Shown piece after piece: positions 27,001 through 38,319 of a DNA stretch of 64,000 bases. This DNA comes from Cyclina sinensis (taxonomy: Eukaryota > Mollusca > Bivalvia > Venerida > Veneridae), in the NCBI GenBank assembly GCA_012932295.1, contig JAAONU010000017.1:2418001-2482000 (forward strand), given 5' to 3'. The notes below the pieces were generated by a model. That model was not told the origin of the DNA. It did no database searches and saw only the letters and a list, made by a program, of their open reading frames with translations. The first letter of the stretch is position 1, and every line of letters begins with the position of its first letter. The position numbers and the translations under genes were made by a program.

Positions 27001-30000
27001 ATGCCATATGCTGCTTAGTTAATGTAGGAAATTGTAGGGCCTACCCTTATTTCTTGCAGTAAAACGTGAATCATACAACTTGTCTGTAAATGCTTGGTTT
27101 GTACATTCAGTGATATTTAAATCTCAAGGTACTTGACAAAGCAGACCATTTTACGTTGCAGTGTTGAAAATTTTCGAAGAGATTATGTCCAGCTTAGTCT
27201 TGTCATAATATGCAGTGTAAATAGAAAAAGTGAGAAGGCTATGTTGAGAGTGTATTTGCAATCACAATATTTTTTTTCCCACAGTTTATTGAAAAGTTCA
27301 AAGAGGTAAAAGAATTAACACGGCAGCAACTGGCTCAGAGTCAGTCACCAACAACAGTCAACGGGACAGCAGATGATAGTCAGTCATCATCATCCAGTAC
27401 CACGCCCCGAGAAACTCCGCCCAATAGAGGATTCTTCCATACCCGAAGTTCTAGTCTGACCTCAATGAGGGAACCACAGGTAAAAACCATGAAACAGTTT
27501 GAACTGTAAGCAGTCATTAAAACCAGTGTAATATAAATTTACTTTGTAGGTTTGATTGGCGAAATTTGTGTCATGACTCAACCGATGTTGCATTTATTTG
27601 GTGGCTAGATCAATAAAATCTACATGTTTCTACACATGAATTTGATACGATTTCATTGGACAACCACTTTGTCTACTATATTTGAAATTTTACCCATTAG
27701 TAAATCACAGTTCAAAATATCCGGGTTATGAAATTCAAAGCCCAGATTGAATTTTGACTGTCTTCCAGGTGTTAACATCTGGACCATAGATTATCAGATA
27801 TCTTGTATTTTTTATAAAGAATTTTCATTGCCCAGATTCTGCTATCAGTAAATATCATATCATCTTCAGGATAAATATTCTGTTTGTTTTATTTAGCATA
27901 AATATTTGTAGATGCTAGAAATGATGCCAAATGTTTTTTCAGGAAAAATTGTGGTTCAGTTAGTTTGATTATTGAGAATGTAAAAAAATTCGATTAAACA
28001 TCATAATTGTTATTCATTTAACTTCAAAGGTCAAGGTCAGTCATTGGTACTTCTGATGATCAAGACTGTCTGCTATAAAACTTAAACTTGGATGTTAAAC
28101 AGAAAAAAAAGAACAAAAAATCTTTAAAGGGAAAACACAAGGAGAAATGAGAAATAATTGATGTATTTTAATTTTCAGCCACAAACAGAACAAAAAGAAA
28201 ATATAAATTTGAAGGAGAGACGAAATTCTTTCAACACACCAGGCTCAAATGGAAGTACTTCTCCAGAAAGTCAGATCAAATATGAAAATGATAGACTGAA
28301 ATTGGCTTTAGCTCAAAGGTAGGTCTGCCTCGAAGGATACAGACAATGCTGATGGACACATGGTGAAGGTCCAGGCTAAGGTTGAGTGGTTTAGAGCTTG
28401 CCGATGGACACATGGTTTAGGTCCTACTTGTGGTCGAGTTGTTTAGAGCTGCCAATAGTCACATGGTTTAGGTCCTACTTATTGTCAAGTTGTTTAGAGC
28501 TGGACGATGGTCACATGGTTTAGGTCCAAGCTACTTGGTCATGGGTTCAGTCATTCTCTATTAGAAAGTTGTCAAAATCTAGCGGAAGATGTAAGTCAAA
28601 TAAAGAAATCATAATTCGATAATCTGTGCAAATAATTTATGTAATGCTAGAACAGGTAAAACCCTCATGTAAACAGAAACAAACAACAAAAAACACTTTA
28701 AATCATGAACTTCACCAAGGCATAACAAATTAATTCAATAAAAAGTATATTAATTTATAATTATGTTATAAATATGTTTAAAGTTCAGCAAATGCCAAAA
28801 AGTGGGAGATAGAATTACAAACGTTAAAGAACAACAATGCTCGACTGACGGCAGCGCTACAAGAGTCAACGGCAAATGTTGATGAATGGAAGAAACAACT
28901 CGGTGGATACAAGGAAGAAACCTCAAGATTGAAAAAGAAGGTAAAAATGCAATAGTGCAAATAGTCAGTTCTAACCAATACAATTAAGTTTTGGTAAGAA
29001 TACCACTTTTATTCTTTGAAAATCATGCAAAAGACAGTAATTAGAAGAAAAAACGTTGAAAACTTAGACAGAAAAGGTCCGCTCTTGTGATCGATTGTGA
29101 ACTTTCTTTGTCTCTTTGAATGGAGCTACCAAAGAAAATAGATCAGTCTTTAGTTTCCTAAGAGATTGGCTGACAGATAACAAGAGAGCTTACTCTTAAG
29201 TGAGTTGTCTATGAAAATGGCAATGAAATTAGCTGTTCTTAAATGTCATGGAACTCACTCTTGTAATAGTCGTGTATGAATGCTCAGCTAAGATGCCTTC
29301 ATAAGCCAAGTTTTAATGCAATACTGATATTTGAATGAAAACGAGTGAGATGATTGTACAACAGTGTGGGTCAGCCTGTGGCTCAGCAAAGGCTTGTTCT
29401 TGTTAGTGATGCCAGATAATTATGATTAATATGGTTTGTAAGTTGTATTTAAAATGTGTGAGTAACCTGTATATAAGTCTGTGTTCAAATTTTCTCTGTA
29501 TATTTAAAGGTTTCAGAGCTAGAGAAGAACCAGGGTAGTCCTGATCAGATATCCAGTCTACAGAGCCAGGTTATAGACCTCAGTGACAGAGTGGAGACTT
29601 TACAGCGAGAAAACCAATATAAAGACCAGGTCATTATTTCAATCTTTTTTTCTATATTAACTGCCTTCCCTATATGTTTAATTTAAAGCCATTGTTAGTC
29701 AGTAGTTTACAAATGATGGAAGATGAAAGACCAGAAAAGATATTCACATTGGTTTACTGTTTTATCTGTTGTCTAATTGCACTCATTAACTTTGAGAAGT
29801 GACTGTTACCCTTCTCAATGCCTTTGTCTTTTCTTACTTTAGTTAGTAATGTTTATCTGTAATAGTATCTGAAGTTGTGTTGTTGTTGTCCTAATAAGAT
29901 TACTAGTAATGACTCCGACAAACTTTAAGTGTAGATGTGTGTTGTGCGTTTTTCATGCAAGCCAGTATCCACTGTGTGGTTTAACGGCCAGTCATAGCAA

Positions 30001-33000
30001 AATCTTGTGTTGTGAACTACATCCACATTTCTAGGACTATCAATTTAACATCACCAATAAATGTACATGTATATGACATGTTCTATATTTCCTCTTTTCC
30101 TTTGACAAAGCGGTATTGCGTGGGTATTAATCACATTCAGTGATAGCTGTAGTTTGACATGGCTGAAAATAGTATTAAAATTGATGGTAAATAATTGCTC
30201 ATCCTTCAGTATATGACTTTTGCATTACAGGAGGTGGACAGATTACAGCAACGTTTGGCCGAAATGACAACAAGGGAGACAGCCAATGGGAACTTGCAAA
30301 ATAAACTCAAGGTTGGATCCCTTTTTCGATCCTCTTCAAAATCGAAAGTGATAAAAGTAAGCCACGACAACAAGCCCCTTGCCGGCCCCCAGCACTGGGG
30401 GAGGTATCTAAATGTTGTCAGGCATGAAGAATGAGCAAACTAATGAAATATGCTTCAATTTTACAATCAGTTTTTCAACTTTAGTACGTAGCAACGGTTA
30501 CGATTTTCACTTTATTTATTATTTTTCATTGAATTTCCTTCTGACTTTTGCTTATTTTATGGTTTTCGTATTTTCTGACTACTTTTTGTTACAGTGTTGG
30601 AAATGAATAGCTTCTTTTGACTTCAGTATTATTTGGTCGTTGTATCACTTATGCACATCTTAAATTCCAACACACCAAAAGAAACAAATCTCTTGTAATG
30701 ATCTTATATTCAAGAATTGGGGTTTGCCACAGAAGTACCCTTTCCAGAAAGTTTAAAGGGTAGGATTTCAAGTCTGAATTCCAATGATACTTTGAAATTT
30801 CTGTTGTTACAGATAAAATTTGGATTCGTCTGGGCACCTGTCAATTTTTTACTGTATCATTTTTTTAGAACAATTGCCTACATGACTTGCTGTCTTTCTA
30901 ACGTTGTTTCTCCTAAAGTCCAAATGAAGATGCTTTTCATTAATATAGACATTCTGTTGCCATGCCACATTTTGATAGAAAACTATTAATCTGTTGTTAA
31001 AATAAAAAAAGAACAAGTGAAAGGTGTAAACTGCTCATTATTTTTGTGTCCGTTATTATTTTTCATTATGAAAATCACTCTTAATTAATTAGAAAAGGGC
31101 AAGGAAAACTAATTTGTCTTCATTTGGACTTGACTGTTCTATAGAAAGATTCTATTCTGTTTCTTACTTCATTAACTTTAGGTTGATGATGTTAAAGTAA
31201 GTATTATACAACTGGTTGCCATGGCAATGAAAAAAAAGTTATAAATTTTTAGTTTAGTTTGCTTAGAAATTTTAGTTTCTTTTTTTTCTGTTTTGTTACG
31301 AACTGTCAAAAGATATACATGTGAATGTACATGTAATAAACCAGCATCTACAGATGTAACGTATGTGCACTGTCAACTTGTCTCAATGTAGACCCAAGAT
31401 TATGGGGCAAGGATTTAGAAATTATGGCAGATTAAGTTAGGAAAGCTTTTCAAATTCACCAAGTAGCCACTTGGCAGCACATGGTGTTTCTGTATCACTA
31501 TCACAGGTTTTTCTTATGTGAAAATGAATTTCATGGCTTAGAAAGGAATATGAAAAGCTAGTTTGGGATATTAAACTGGAGTGATTTCAAGTGTATTCAG
31601 GAATGTCTCATTTGTTTTAACTATTAGAAAAGAGCTTTTTTTAAATTTCATTCATTTTATATTTTTTCTGTTAAAGTTACCGATATGTCACTAACAGTAT
31701 TTATAGAGGAATGAAATTAATAACAATATTGGTTTCATTAATATTATGAACATAATTGAAGTTTCTGTTTTTTATGGCTGCATTGAACAATATTTAGCAT
31801 GAATTTTTTTGTTGTAATTGATTCAATAATAAGTATTTAAAATTATTTTCTCATTGTGTTATGTGTACTGACCAAAATTGTGTCATGTTTTACTAAGTAA
31901 ATAAATTCAAAGTATTGATGATGATCATAGAATTATAAGAAAGGCAAATGATCATTGAAATTTAATGTTACAAATATAGAACTAAATTATGACCGTTATT
32001 CATTTATAAGCATTGTAGCATTTTTAGCATTTTGTTTAAAAGGTGTTTCGCTGTCACTAGCTTCCTTCAGGCATATATTTTCTCAGCTTCAGCTGACCTC
32101 TTGTTTGAGTCTTGTTTTCCTTTTGTACACTATTAAACAAAGCACTAGGCTATATGGGAGAATTTCTAAGTCTGTTATCACATCTTAAGTAGATTTTTCA
32201 ATGTCAAAGCATTTTTCATTTCTGAAAAGAGGAAACCATGTTATGCTGTGTAAGACTTGAAGTTGCAGACACACACATTGTCTCTACACAAAAAGCTTTT
32301 CATATGGTGTCAGATGTTGGCTTCACTGTAGATAATAGTTGATGGAAAAATCTAAGACTTTTTTTGTGGAATATTAGACAAGAAAAGCTTTGACAGGAAG
32401 TTAAAAATATAACAGGATAGCCCTTGAAAGATAGAATGTTGATCGGGGATAAAATCATTTTGTAGAAAATAGAAGTAATAACAGTTGATACAATTTGCGA
32501 GGAGAAAATTTTGAAAATCAGGATAGACATTTTCTCTGACTAGCTAGAACAGGATAACTTTTAACAAAAAGAAACTTCAAAAAAATTAAAATTTTTGACA
32601 TAGAATTGACTTCTTAAAATCTATACAGTCATGATATACCTTTGAATAATCAGGGGCAGTCTGCATAAATCATATTGCAAAAAAAAGAAAAGTAAAGTGT
32701 AAAAGAATGAAGGATTTCTTTGAGAAATAGTTTTTGCAGGCATGTGGGTTCATTATCTTTTTCTCCAGTGTTTTCAAATGTTTGCAAATTCTACTCTTTA
32801 GAAATGCGCCAAATTTATAACCATATAAAATGGGTAATGCTTTACGAATTATGCTTAATAGAAAAAAAAAACTCATTTGCTGATTGGTCTTTAGGCTTTT
32901 CTTACAAAATTGTTCATGAGAAATATGTTCAAAATGTAGTAGTTTTAGATTAGATATTGTGTACAGTTCATATATTTTTAAATTAGACAGATGGTGTACA

Positions 33001-33242
33001 GTTGGTATAGTTTTAAAATTTATTTATATTCTTTGCTTTTACAGGCACTTGAGGAAGAGAATCGAAGTTTACATCAGAAGGTGCACGATTTACAGCAACT
33101 ATTACAGGACTATCGTACAGGTCAGGACAACGAAAAAGACGAACTTATACAATTACAGGATCATTTAGGCAGCAAAATTACCGAACTGTATGAATTTCAT
33201 GAACAGATTCTAGCGACTTTACGAAAAGAATCGAACAGCTAG
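8997..33242 (+). CDS. HOMER: Homer scaffold protein (EVH1 + coiled coil), spliced gene
   Basis: Homer proteins are postsynaptic and muscle scaffolds: the EVH1 (WH1) domain binds proline-rich PPxxF-type ligands (group I mGluR, IP3 and ryanodine receptors, Shank) and the C-terminal coiled coil tetramerises. Exons read here: 8997-9088, 24174-24330, 25062-25193, 27285-27479, 28179-28318, 28784-28940, 29510-29629, 30231-30311 (or to 30356), optional 31182-31196, 33045-33242 (TAG). All junctions are GT/AG and the phases join without a frameshift. The product is 423 residues, or 443 with both optional pieces, against about 350-395 in known Homers. EVH1 runs from EQPIFS (residue 32) to about 142, with hallmarks [24 protein letters not shown] and ANTVYGLGF; a Ser/Thr-rich linker follows, then coiled coil from about 220. 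The first intron is about 15 kb. Identity is very secure; the start exon is less so. Converges with USP3. Confidence 0.95.
9089..10639. other. start of Homer intron 1
   Basis: Begins with the strong donor GTATGTAAGT. AT-rich; no exon, RNA gene or clear repeat recognised. Confidence 0.6.
10640..12375 (+). mobile_element. pearl-like element C, strict 145-bp tandem core
   Basis: It shares with element A the 5' stem-loop (AGCTCACCTGTCAC ... GTGACAGAGTGAGC) and the 3' end CAGGTGAGCGAT-CAGGGCC-ATCATGGCCCTCTTGT. The (CCGT)n stretch is at 10690-10725. The core differs from A: ten copies of a 145-bp unit. TGTTAACACTCTAGAGG recurs at 10881, 11026, 11171, 11316, 11461, 11606, 11751, 11896, 12043 and 12189. 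ORFs inside are by-products of the repeat. Confidence 0.85.
12419..12475 (+). repeat. G-rich tract
   Basis: Runs of three to ten G separated by 1-5 bases (GGTTGGGGTTGG, GGGGTGGGGAGTT, ten G, seven G) just after element C. Could form a G-quadruplex; simple-sequence DNA is the plain reading. Confidence 0.6.
13010..13075 (+). mobile_element. weak tRNA-like SINE fragment
   Basis: TTGCCCAGTGGTAATG, GGACTTGTAATCTGGGG and GGTCTCAG resemble the D-arm, anticodon arm and variable region of a tRNA-Thr-type sequence. Too degenerate for a gene. Confidence 0.3.
13190..13736 (+). mobile_element. pearl-like element D
   Basis: Starts TTTTTATGCCCTCAAAGGGAGGCATA (stem-loop), then TGTCTGTCCGTCCGTC, then about three units with CTTTAACATTGG-ATAACTTC and TACTTGGACACAAC, the first two about 152 bp apart. 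Ends CAGTGACAGTTCTTGTTT. Same plan as A and C with different sequence. Confidence 0.7.
15480..15715 (+). repeat. degenerate tandem repeat in intron 1
   Basis: TTGCACTTCATTGTT-type blocks alternate with CCCAAAAATAGACC and GGCAAAAA in about four irregular copies. Confidence 0.55.
18774..18797 (+). repeat. poly-T tract followed by GTAGG
   Basis: A run of more than 20 T in intron 1; could be the tail of a minus-strand retroposon, but no body was recognised. Confidence 0.7.
21780..22280 (+). repeat. two imperfect minisatellites in intron 1
   Basis: 21780-22020 repeats AATTTGTGTTACA with variants at irregular spacing of about 50-65 bp. 22130-22280 repeats a G-rich GGTATGTTGGAGG motif about six times. 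No coding signal. Confidence 0.55.
24174..25193 (+). CDS. HOMER: Homer exons 2-3: EVH1 domain core
   Basis: Exons 24174-24330 (phase 2 in, 52 codons) and 25062-25193 (44 codons) carry nearly the whole EVH1 fold. Visible marks are the conserved Trp in KKNW (ligand groove), the [14 protein letters not shown] strands, then [19 protein letters not shown] and VYGLGFSTE. The intron between them (24331-25061) holds two SINE-type insertions. Confidence 0.95.
24500..24655 (+). mobile_element. SINE body fragment in Homer intron 2
   Basis: CCTTCCCATGAGCGATTG, CTAGGTAAAGTGCACGCC and AGTTCAACCAAACTT resemble the body and 3' part of the SINE at 4618-4855. The tRNA-like head is missing or unrecognisable. 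Confidence 0.5.
24703..24968 (+). mobile_element. tRNA-derived SINE in Homer intron 2
   Basis: Head GTCTAGCTCAGTTGGTTGAGC contains an A-box as in tRNA; a B-box is degenerate (GACGATCCC). The body ends CTGGCGTTAAACCCCAGTA, a 3' tail that I know from many mollusc SINEs (from memory, not searched). Confidence 0.65.
25580..26129 (+). mobile_element. pearl-like element E, short 145-bp array
   Basis: Same family as element C: TTTTTTAGCTCATCTGAGCC start, unit marks at 25656, 25801 and 25946 (145 bp apart), end ACTCAGGTGATTGAGA-AGGGCCACCATGGCCC-TCTTGT. Only about three units and almost no (CCGT)n. Lies in Homer intron 3. Confidence 0.8.
26721..26760 (+). repeat. short (AAT)n microsatellite
   Basis: AAATAATAATAATAAATACATC followed by TTTATTTG in Homer intron 3. 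Possibly a retroposon tail; no body recognised. Confidence 0.5.
27285..27479 (+). CDS. HOMER: Homer exon 4: end of EVH1 and Ser/Thr-rich linker
   Basis: Sixty-five codons, phase 0 at both ends. It starts [10 protein letters not shown], the last EVH1 helix, then turns into a low-complexity linker with a run of five serines, a [11 protein letters not shown] stretch and [10 protein letters not shown]. In mammals the matching linker carries phosphorylation and self-binding motifs; whether that applies here cannot be told from sequence. Confidence 0.93.
28179..29629 (+). CDS. HOMER: Homer exons 5-7: start of the coiled coil
   Basis: Exons 28179-28318, 28784-28940 and 29510-29629. Exon 6 must start at 28784, after TTTAAAG, rather than at the nearby CAG at 28786-28788: only that AG restores the frame and yields SSANAKKWE and [12 protein letters not shown], a block conserved in vertebrate Homers. 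Exon 7 begins VSELEKNQ and ends QRENQYKDQ. The heptad-like spacing of Leu/Ile/Val fits a parallel coiled coil. Confidence 0.93.
28340..28570 (+). repeat. 52-bp tandem repeat with tRNA-like motifs
   Basis: ACATGGT-TAGGTCC recurs at 28359, 28411, 28462 and 28514 (51-52 bp). The units contain GTTGTTTAGAGCT (A-box-like), and GGGTTCAGTC (B-box-like) follows at 28549. Looks like a SINE head amplified in place, in Homer intron 5. Confidence 0.55.
30231..30356 (+). CDS. HOMER: Homer exon 8 with two in-frame 5' splice sites
   Basis: The exon begins GAGGTGGAC (EVDRLQQRL). It can end at 30311 (CTCAAG|GTTGGA, 27 codons) or at 30356 (ATAAAA|GTAAGC, 42 codons). Both ends are phase 0. The downstream donor looks stronger and adds 15 residues, [14 protein letters not shown] after a Val, basic and Ser-rich. 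Reading past it gives 25 more codons, then TGA at 30432-30434. Confidence 0.8.
30357..30434 (+). promoter_or_regulatory. GC-rich hairpin at Homer exon 8 donor; possible read-through end
   Basis: Just after the downstream donor lie CAAGCCCCTTGCCGG and the palindrome CCCCCAGCACTGGGGG, very GC-rich for this window. Read through, the frame runs 25 codons to TGA at 30432; AATAAA follows at 31001. This could control donor choice or give a short Homer lacking the last coiled coil. Inference only. Confidence 0.35.
31182..31196 (+). CDS. HOMER: candidate 15-nt Homer microexon (VDDVK)
   Basis: GTTGATGATGTTAAA sits between a pyrimidine-rich acceptor (TTCTTACTTCATTAACTTTAG) read here as a good 3' splice site and a strong GTAAGTATT donor. 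It is a multiple of three and phase 0 on both sides, as required by exon 8 and the last exon, so it can be included or skipped. Tiny in-frame neural exons are common in synaptic genes. Transcript data are needed to prove use. Confidence 0.6.
33045..33242 (+). CDS. HOMER: Homer last coding exon: C-terminal coiled coil
   Basis: Sixty-five codons plus TAG, entered at phase 0 after TGCTTTTACAG. It begins [13 protein letters not shown] and ends [21 protein letters not shown], which matches the place of the tetramerising C-terminal zipper of vertebrate Homers. The 3' UTR follows; AATAAA occurs at 35117, 35475, 38237 and several other places, so the end of the transcript is unknown. Confidence 0.93.
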   Translation, partial: ALEEENRSLHQKVHDLQQLLQDYRTGQDNEKDELIQLQDHLGSKITELYEFHEQILATLRKESNS

Positions 33243-36200
33243 TAAAGGCTTTTTGACAACGTGTTTGTTTACATTGTATCGAAGGATTATGTTAATGATA
33301 TTATGTATGTTAACAGTGCCAATGAGAAAAAAGTGCGAGTTGTGGAAAAGTGGAAGAGTTGTGCTGGAGAAGAAAAAGAACATGCATGTCTGGTTAAAGA
33401 CAGCTAGAACCAAACAGAACAGTATTCTGGGCAATATGTCCAAAATGTAAAGATTTTCTTTAAAGTTTTCTGCATTTAACAAAGTTATGAACCCAGACTT
33501 AAAGTTTTAATGGTGATTTGATTTTTGTATTAATTTGTGTTAAAACTTTTTATAGTTCTGTTTTAGAAGAAAAGTTGTTTTATGGAAAAAAAAGAGAGAA
33601 AAAGTCAGGAAATTAAATCCTAACATATTTGACACATTTTGACACAAAGTTGAAGTTAAATCATGGGCCTTGCTGTTCAAAATGCCAACTAATGTGCCAC
33701 ATTATGAAAAAAAAAGCAAAAAAGCACATTCTTATGGGCCTAATGATGCCAACATCAGTTTGACCTTTTTAAATTCATCTTGATAAAAACTTCAGTCTTA
33801 CAAAGTGTTTTCAACTGCTTAAGAATGCCTAAAACAATTGAGTTTAATTGTTTCGAATTAAACCAGGCAATTTCTAATGACTGTGACTGGTTTTGAATGA
33901 CAGTGATGGTTATTTATATAAAGAGGTTCAGCATTTCAGTTCATGAATATTAATACTGTTGTCATATTTTTAGACGTTAATGCTTCCATCTCAAGATGCT
34001 CTTCATTGAAATTTAATTATAGCTGACACAATATGACCTGTCTTTTGAAAGTGCAGTCCATTGAAAAAATGTATGAGATGTAACTGTCCAGTCAGCATGG
34101 GTTACTATTGTTTTCTATTATCATTGAAGAACATTGCAGCCCTCATAACCGTTAAGTACATATCTGTCACTTACATTTCCTGGCTTAAGGTAGCTGTGAC
34201 AGGTCAGTTTGTGTCAGCTTTAACAGAAAAGCAAGCAGACACAAAAAACATGTCCTTGGCAAGCAATTTGACTTTTTAACAGAATTTGAGTGAACAATTC
34301 AACATTGCTTATAAATGTAAATTGAGGCAGTTGGCTCTTTTTTTCTTAAAACATAACTTCATCTATTTTTACAAAGGGTGATCTTAGTTAATATGTATTA
34401 TAAAAAAATATATAATGTGTTAACAAGTATAAAAGTATGCTTGTATATATTGCCAGAATAATTTATTCATAACTTGATATTAGGATTTTATTGATCAAAA
34501 ATCAAAATCCAACATTTTTTTCATTTTCATTGTAATCTCATTTTTAAGACCATTAGTACATCACATATACAGGCAGTTATGTATACCTTTTATGTTTTAG
34601 AAATAAGATTATGTAAATATCAAGGGCTGACCTAGTGACAGTTGTGGTTTTACAGTCAATGATAATGTTGCTTTTATATACTTGTTGTCCATTTTACTTG
34701 CTTGAAAGAAAAGATGATATATTTTTAACTAAAACAGCTAAGTTTATATTGATCTGAAATACTGAACAGAATGGGTTTAATTCTCCAGTAAGTCTCATTA
34801 ATAACTTACTGTCTGCTTAATAGGATGGCTTTTGTGACTTAGAAAGCATCCCAGTTTCACAAATATCCCAGGTTCCTTTAGATCTGAGGTGTGTAGTGGT
34901 GGTTTAGTCCATATCAATGGATGAATGTGAAAAAAAAGCTATCCGCTTCTTTAGTTCATAGGTCTAAAAAAAATTTCTTGTTCACCCCTGGATATGTTAT
35001 TTGGTAAGGTAAGTTGACCTATGACCTTTGGTTTTCTCAGCTTTTTAGCTGAACACTTGAACACAATTTCACAGCCTGCAAATATAGCCAAAATGTGATC
35101 AAGTTAAACATGACAGAATAAATTTACCGGGTTCAATGAGAATATTAGACTTCATTTGACCTTACGTAGTCACAGCTTTCCCTTGTTCAGTCCTTACCTA
35201 GAATTTCTTGTGATATTATTTTGTTAATCAGACACAACAATGTGCCATTTTATGTTGTTTTTCTTTTCTATTTCAAGGACTCAGTGCAAAAGTATTGTAT
35301 CAACTTCTTTTATCTGTGGTTACAAACAATACTTCTGTTCTAAGTCCTCAATTTTGTTAGTGATTTTGTTTCATGCCATTTTGATGATCTCTTATTTGAT
35401 TATCCTGATCATTATGTTCAAAGTGTTGCATTTTGAAATATTTACAAAAAAAGTTCAAGATGAGCAAATCTAAAAATAAAAAAACCCTTATTTACAGAAT
35501 ATGTTTCTTGAACAGTTGTCACTTTTATTATTGTTGGATTTGAAAATTACAGTAATATTAAAGCTATTCACACCCATGATTTAAAACTAAATTCAATAAT
35601 ATATCCTTGTTTCAAGGGACAGAACTATACCATGGTGTGATTCCAAATGATGGCCCCTGAATGAGACTTTTAGTTTTTCAGATACTGGGAAGTAACCAAT
35701 CTGACTAAAGTACATGTTCTAACTATGATTAGATCTGAAGGCGACCCATTCATTTCTAACATCTGGATAATCTGGATTTCCAATATTGTTATTTATCTCC
35801 CAGCCAATGAGACTGCATCTTATGACGTGTCTTTATGGTTTACCTGTGTACTCACAGCGTATTTAGGTTGAGTGTGTAAACTTTTGTAGTGTGTTTAAAT
35901 TATCTTGAATATTTTGAAAATATTCTGTGTTTCATAAGATAAATGAATTCTCCTTCGATTAATATAAGTATATTAAAGTTTCGGTATGTCTTTTCTAAAT
36001 GAATATTATTTAGGAGCTGAGTTTAATCAGATTGGGAGATAATCTTTGTATCAATCATATCCGTCCAAAACATTTTATGCAAGAATTATGATTTTACCTC
36101 CTGTTACTACAGAAATTCATCATCTGTGATCTGACCCAACTGTTCATACATTAGGCATACTATATAGGTCATTTGATATCATTATTTATGAGAAGTGGGG

Positions 36201-38278
36201 TTACACCTTGATAGAAATTATGGATGAGATCTGTTATACAGTGCTGATGGTTTAAATTGCAAGAGAAACAACTGTATAGTGGATTATATCTTGGTGTCAA
36301 AATTTGGCAGTAATTTTTTCTTGATATGTAAGCATTTACAGCCAAATTATTTTGTCTGAAAGTAGATGATTAGTATCATAGTAAATGGCTGACAAACACT
36401 TTTTTAAAGGCCCATGAAGCCTCAGAAATTACTGCAATTTTTTGTTTTTACAATATTTTAATAATGGATTTAGAGCATGTTAGATGCTTATCACTTGAAG
36501 ATAGTTTCGCTGAATACGAAATAATTTGTTATAAAAGTAGCAAAATGTAAACAGTGGTATTTTTACATCCATACAAAATACTAATTCACTATAGCAATAG
36601 TGGCCAAAAAGCAAAAGAAACAAAATATGGTTCATCTATATGGCTAATGAGTACCATTTTGGAAATTGTAACAGTACACTAAAAATAAACAGCATTTGAG
36701 AAATAAAGAATAGTAGCAGTTTTGGGGCTTTCTCAGCCAGTCAAAAAGGAAATAAATTTGTATGTCATTTATTTGCTTTTTCCATAAGAGGCATATTTTT
36801 TTCCCATTTGCATTATTTTACAAAAGAAGATGTTTGTTAAAGTAAGATGTATTTTACAGCCATTATATGGCCAAGAGGTATTTATATATATTGGTAAAGT
36901 ATTCATTTCAAATCTGCATTACTTTTATTTTATTAACAATCAGAATCTTTTTACTTTATCAGTTGATCTGACTTAACCAATATATTACAAAGTATTTTAC
37001 CTATTTGTGGATATTACATTAAAACTTTTTTTTTTTTAAATATTTTTTATGTGAAAAAAACTTGATTTTTTTGGGGTTTTTTTTGCATAGAAATGATTTT
37101 AGTTCTAAGGAAGAATTCAACATGTCTTCCATTAAATGTATGAAAATATATTGTAAAGAAATTGTATATTATAGCTATATAACATACTTGATACATTTTT
37201 TTAATGGTTATAATATTTTACCTGGAATATTTTATGTATATATGAGTACAGGTTATCAAAATAACTGTTTTTATTAACAAGCAAGTATTTAGATACTTAA
37301 TAACACTAATTCTCCTATAAAATAAACAATATTGTCGCATGATATCTCGGTGAATATGCAATCGTACAAAGTTTATATTTATATTGAATTCTGTACTGTG
37401 GTATATTCACCTACATACCACAATATTACATTGTTCATTTGAATTCTAACAAAATGAAACTTTGTATTTTGGCTCGCCATTTCAGTTTATATTTCAATGT
37501 GACAAAAAAAAGGGAAACAAGACGTCATAATGATGTTGCGTTGTACTTTAGTTTATCGTGGGATATACTGTATCCGACGTCTTTCTCTGTCTAAAGAACG
37601 TCACAATGTATCATGTTAGAATTAATGATAGTAGGTTTAGTTATAACATTAAACTTAGAACATTAAAACACCAAAATAACATTAGACAAAATTCATTTTT
37701 GGTAATGAGTGTTTAAAGAACATTTTTTCAATATTTGAAATGTATTTGTGAATTCATTTTTTTTTTTTTTCAACTGGACATTTTCATAAGTTAGTAATCA
37801 GTCTTTGCCTAGTATCATAGTATAGTGGCGAAGTCATAGGAAAACATTTTGAATATTGCCCAATTCATTTTTCATACATTATTATTATATATGGGAGTTA
37901 TGTAAACCTCCCAGTAAATTATGGTAATAAAATATATAAATCACTGAATAAGACTTCGTTACATTTTTAGCCGCCCTCAACACATTGTTCTCTTGTTGAG
38001 CTTTTGTGATCAAAGCTTGTGATTGTGTTGTCAATTGTCAAGCATCAATATTTTGCTTTAAACATTATTTTTGTCCAGCCGCTTGCGGATAGCTTGACAT
38101 ATTCATCACATTTGGTACCGCAGTTCGGTTATGTGCTTCCATCTAGATTGCCTTGTCTTGGCCATAACTTCTCTGTGCATAGAAGGATTTTAAAATACCT
38201 TTGCACATTTGTTCACCAATTGTCGAAAGGCCAGTTAATAAAGTGAAACGGAATGGATTGGACATAGGTTTCCGACAA
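33243..38278. other. Homer 3' UTR and intergenic DNA
   Basis: About 5 kb, very AT-rich, no recognised gene. AATAAA signals are scattered (35117, 35475, about 36690, 37320, 38237), so the Homer transcript end cannot be fixed. Confidence 0.5.
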
Positions 38279-38312
<34 letters not shown>

Positions 38313-38319
38313 GGGGGGG
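38279..38319 (+). repeat. 33-G homopolymer followed by AG7
   Basis: Thirty-three G in a row, one A, seven G. Sits in the convergent region between Homer and USP3. Length may be an assembly approximation. Confidence 0.9.

Noticed and set aside
28786..28788. CAG as acceptor of Homer exon 6
   Set aside because: It shifts the frame by one; the AG at 28782-28783 restores SSANAKKWE.
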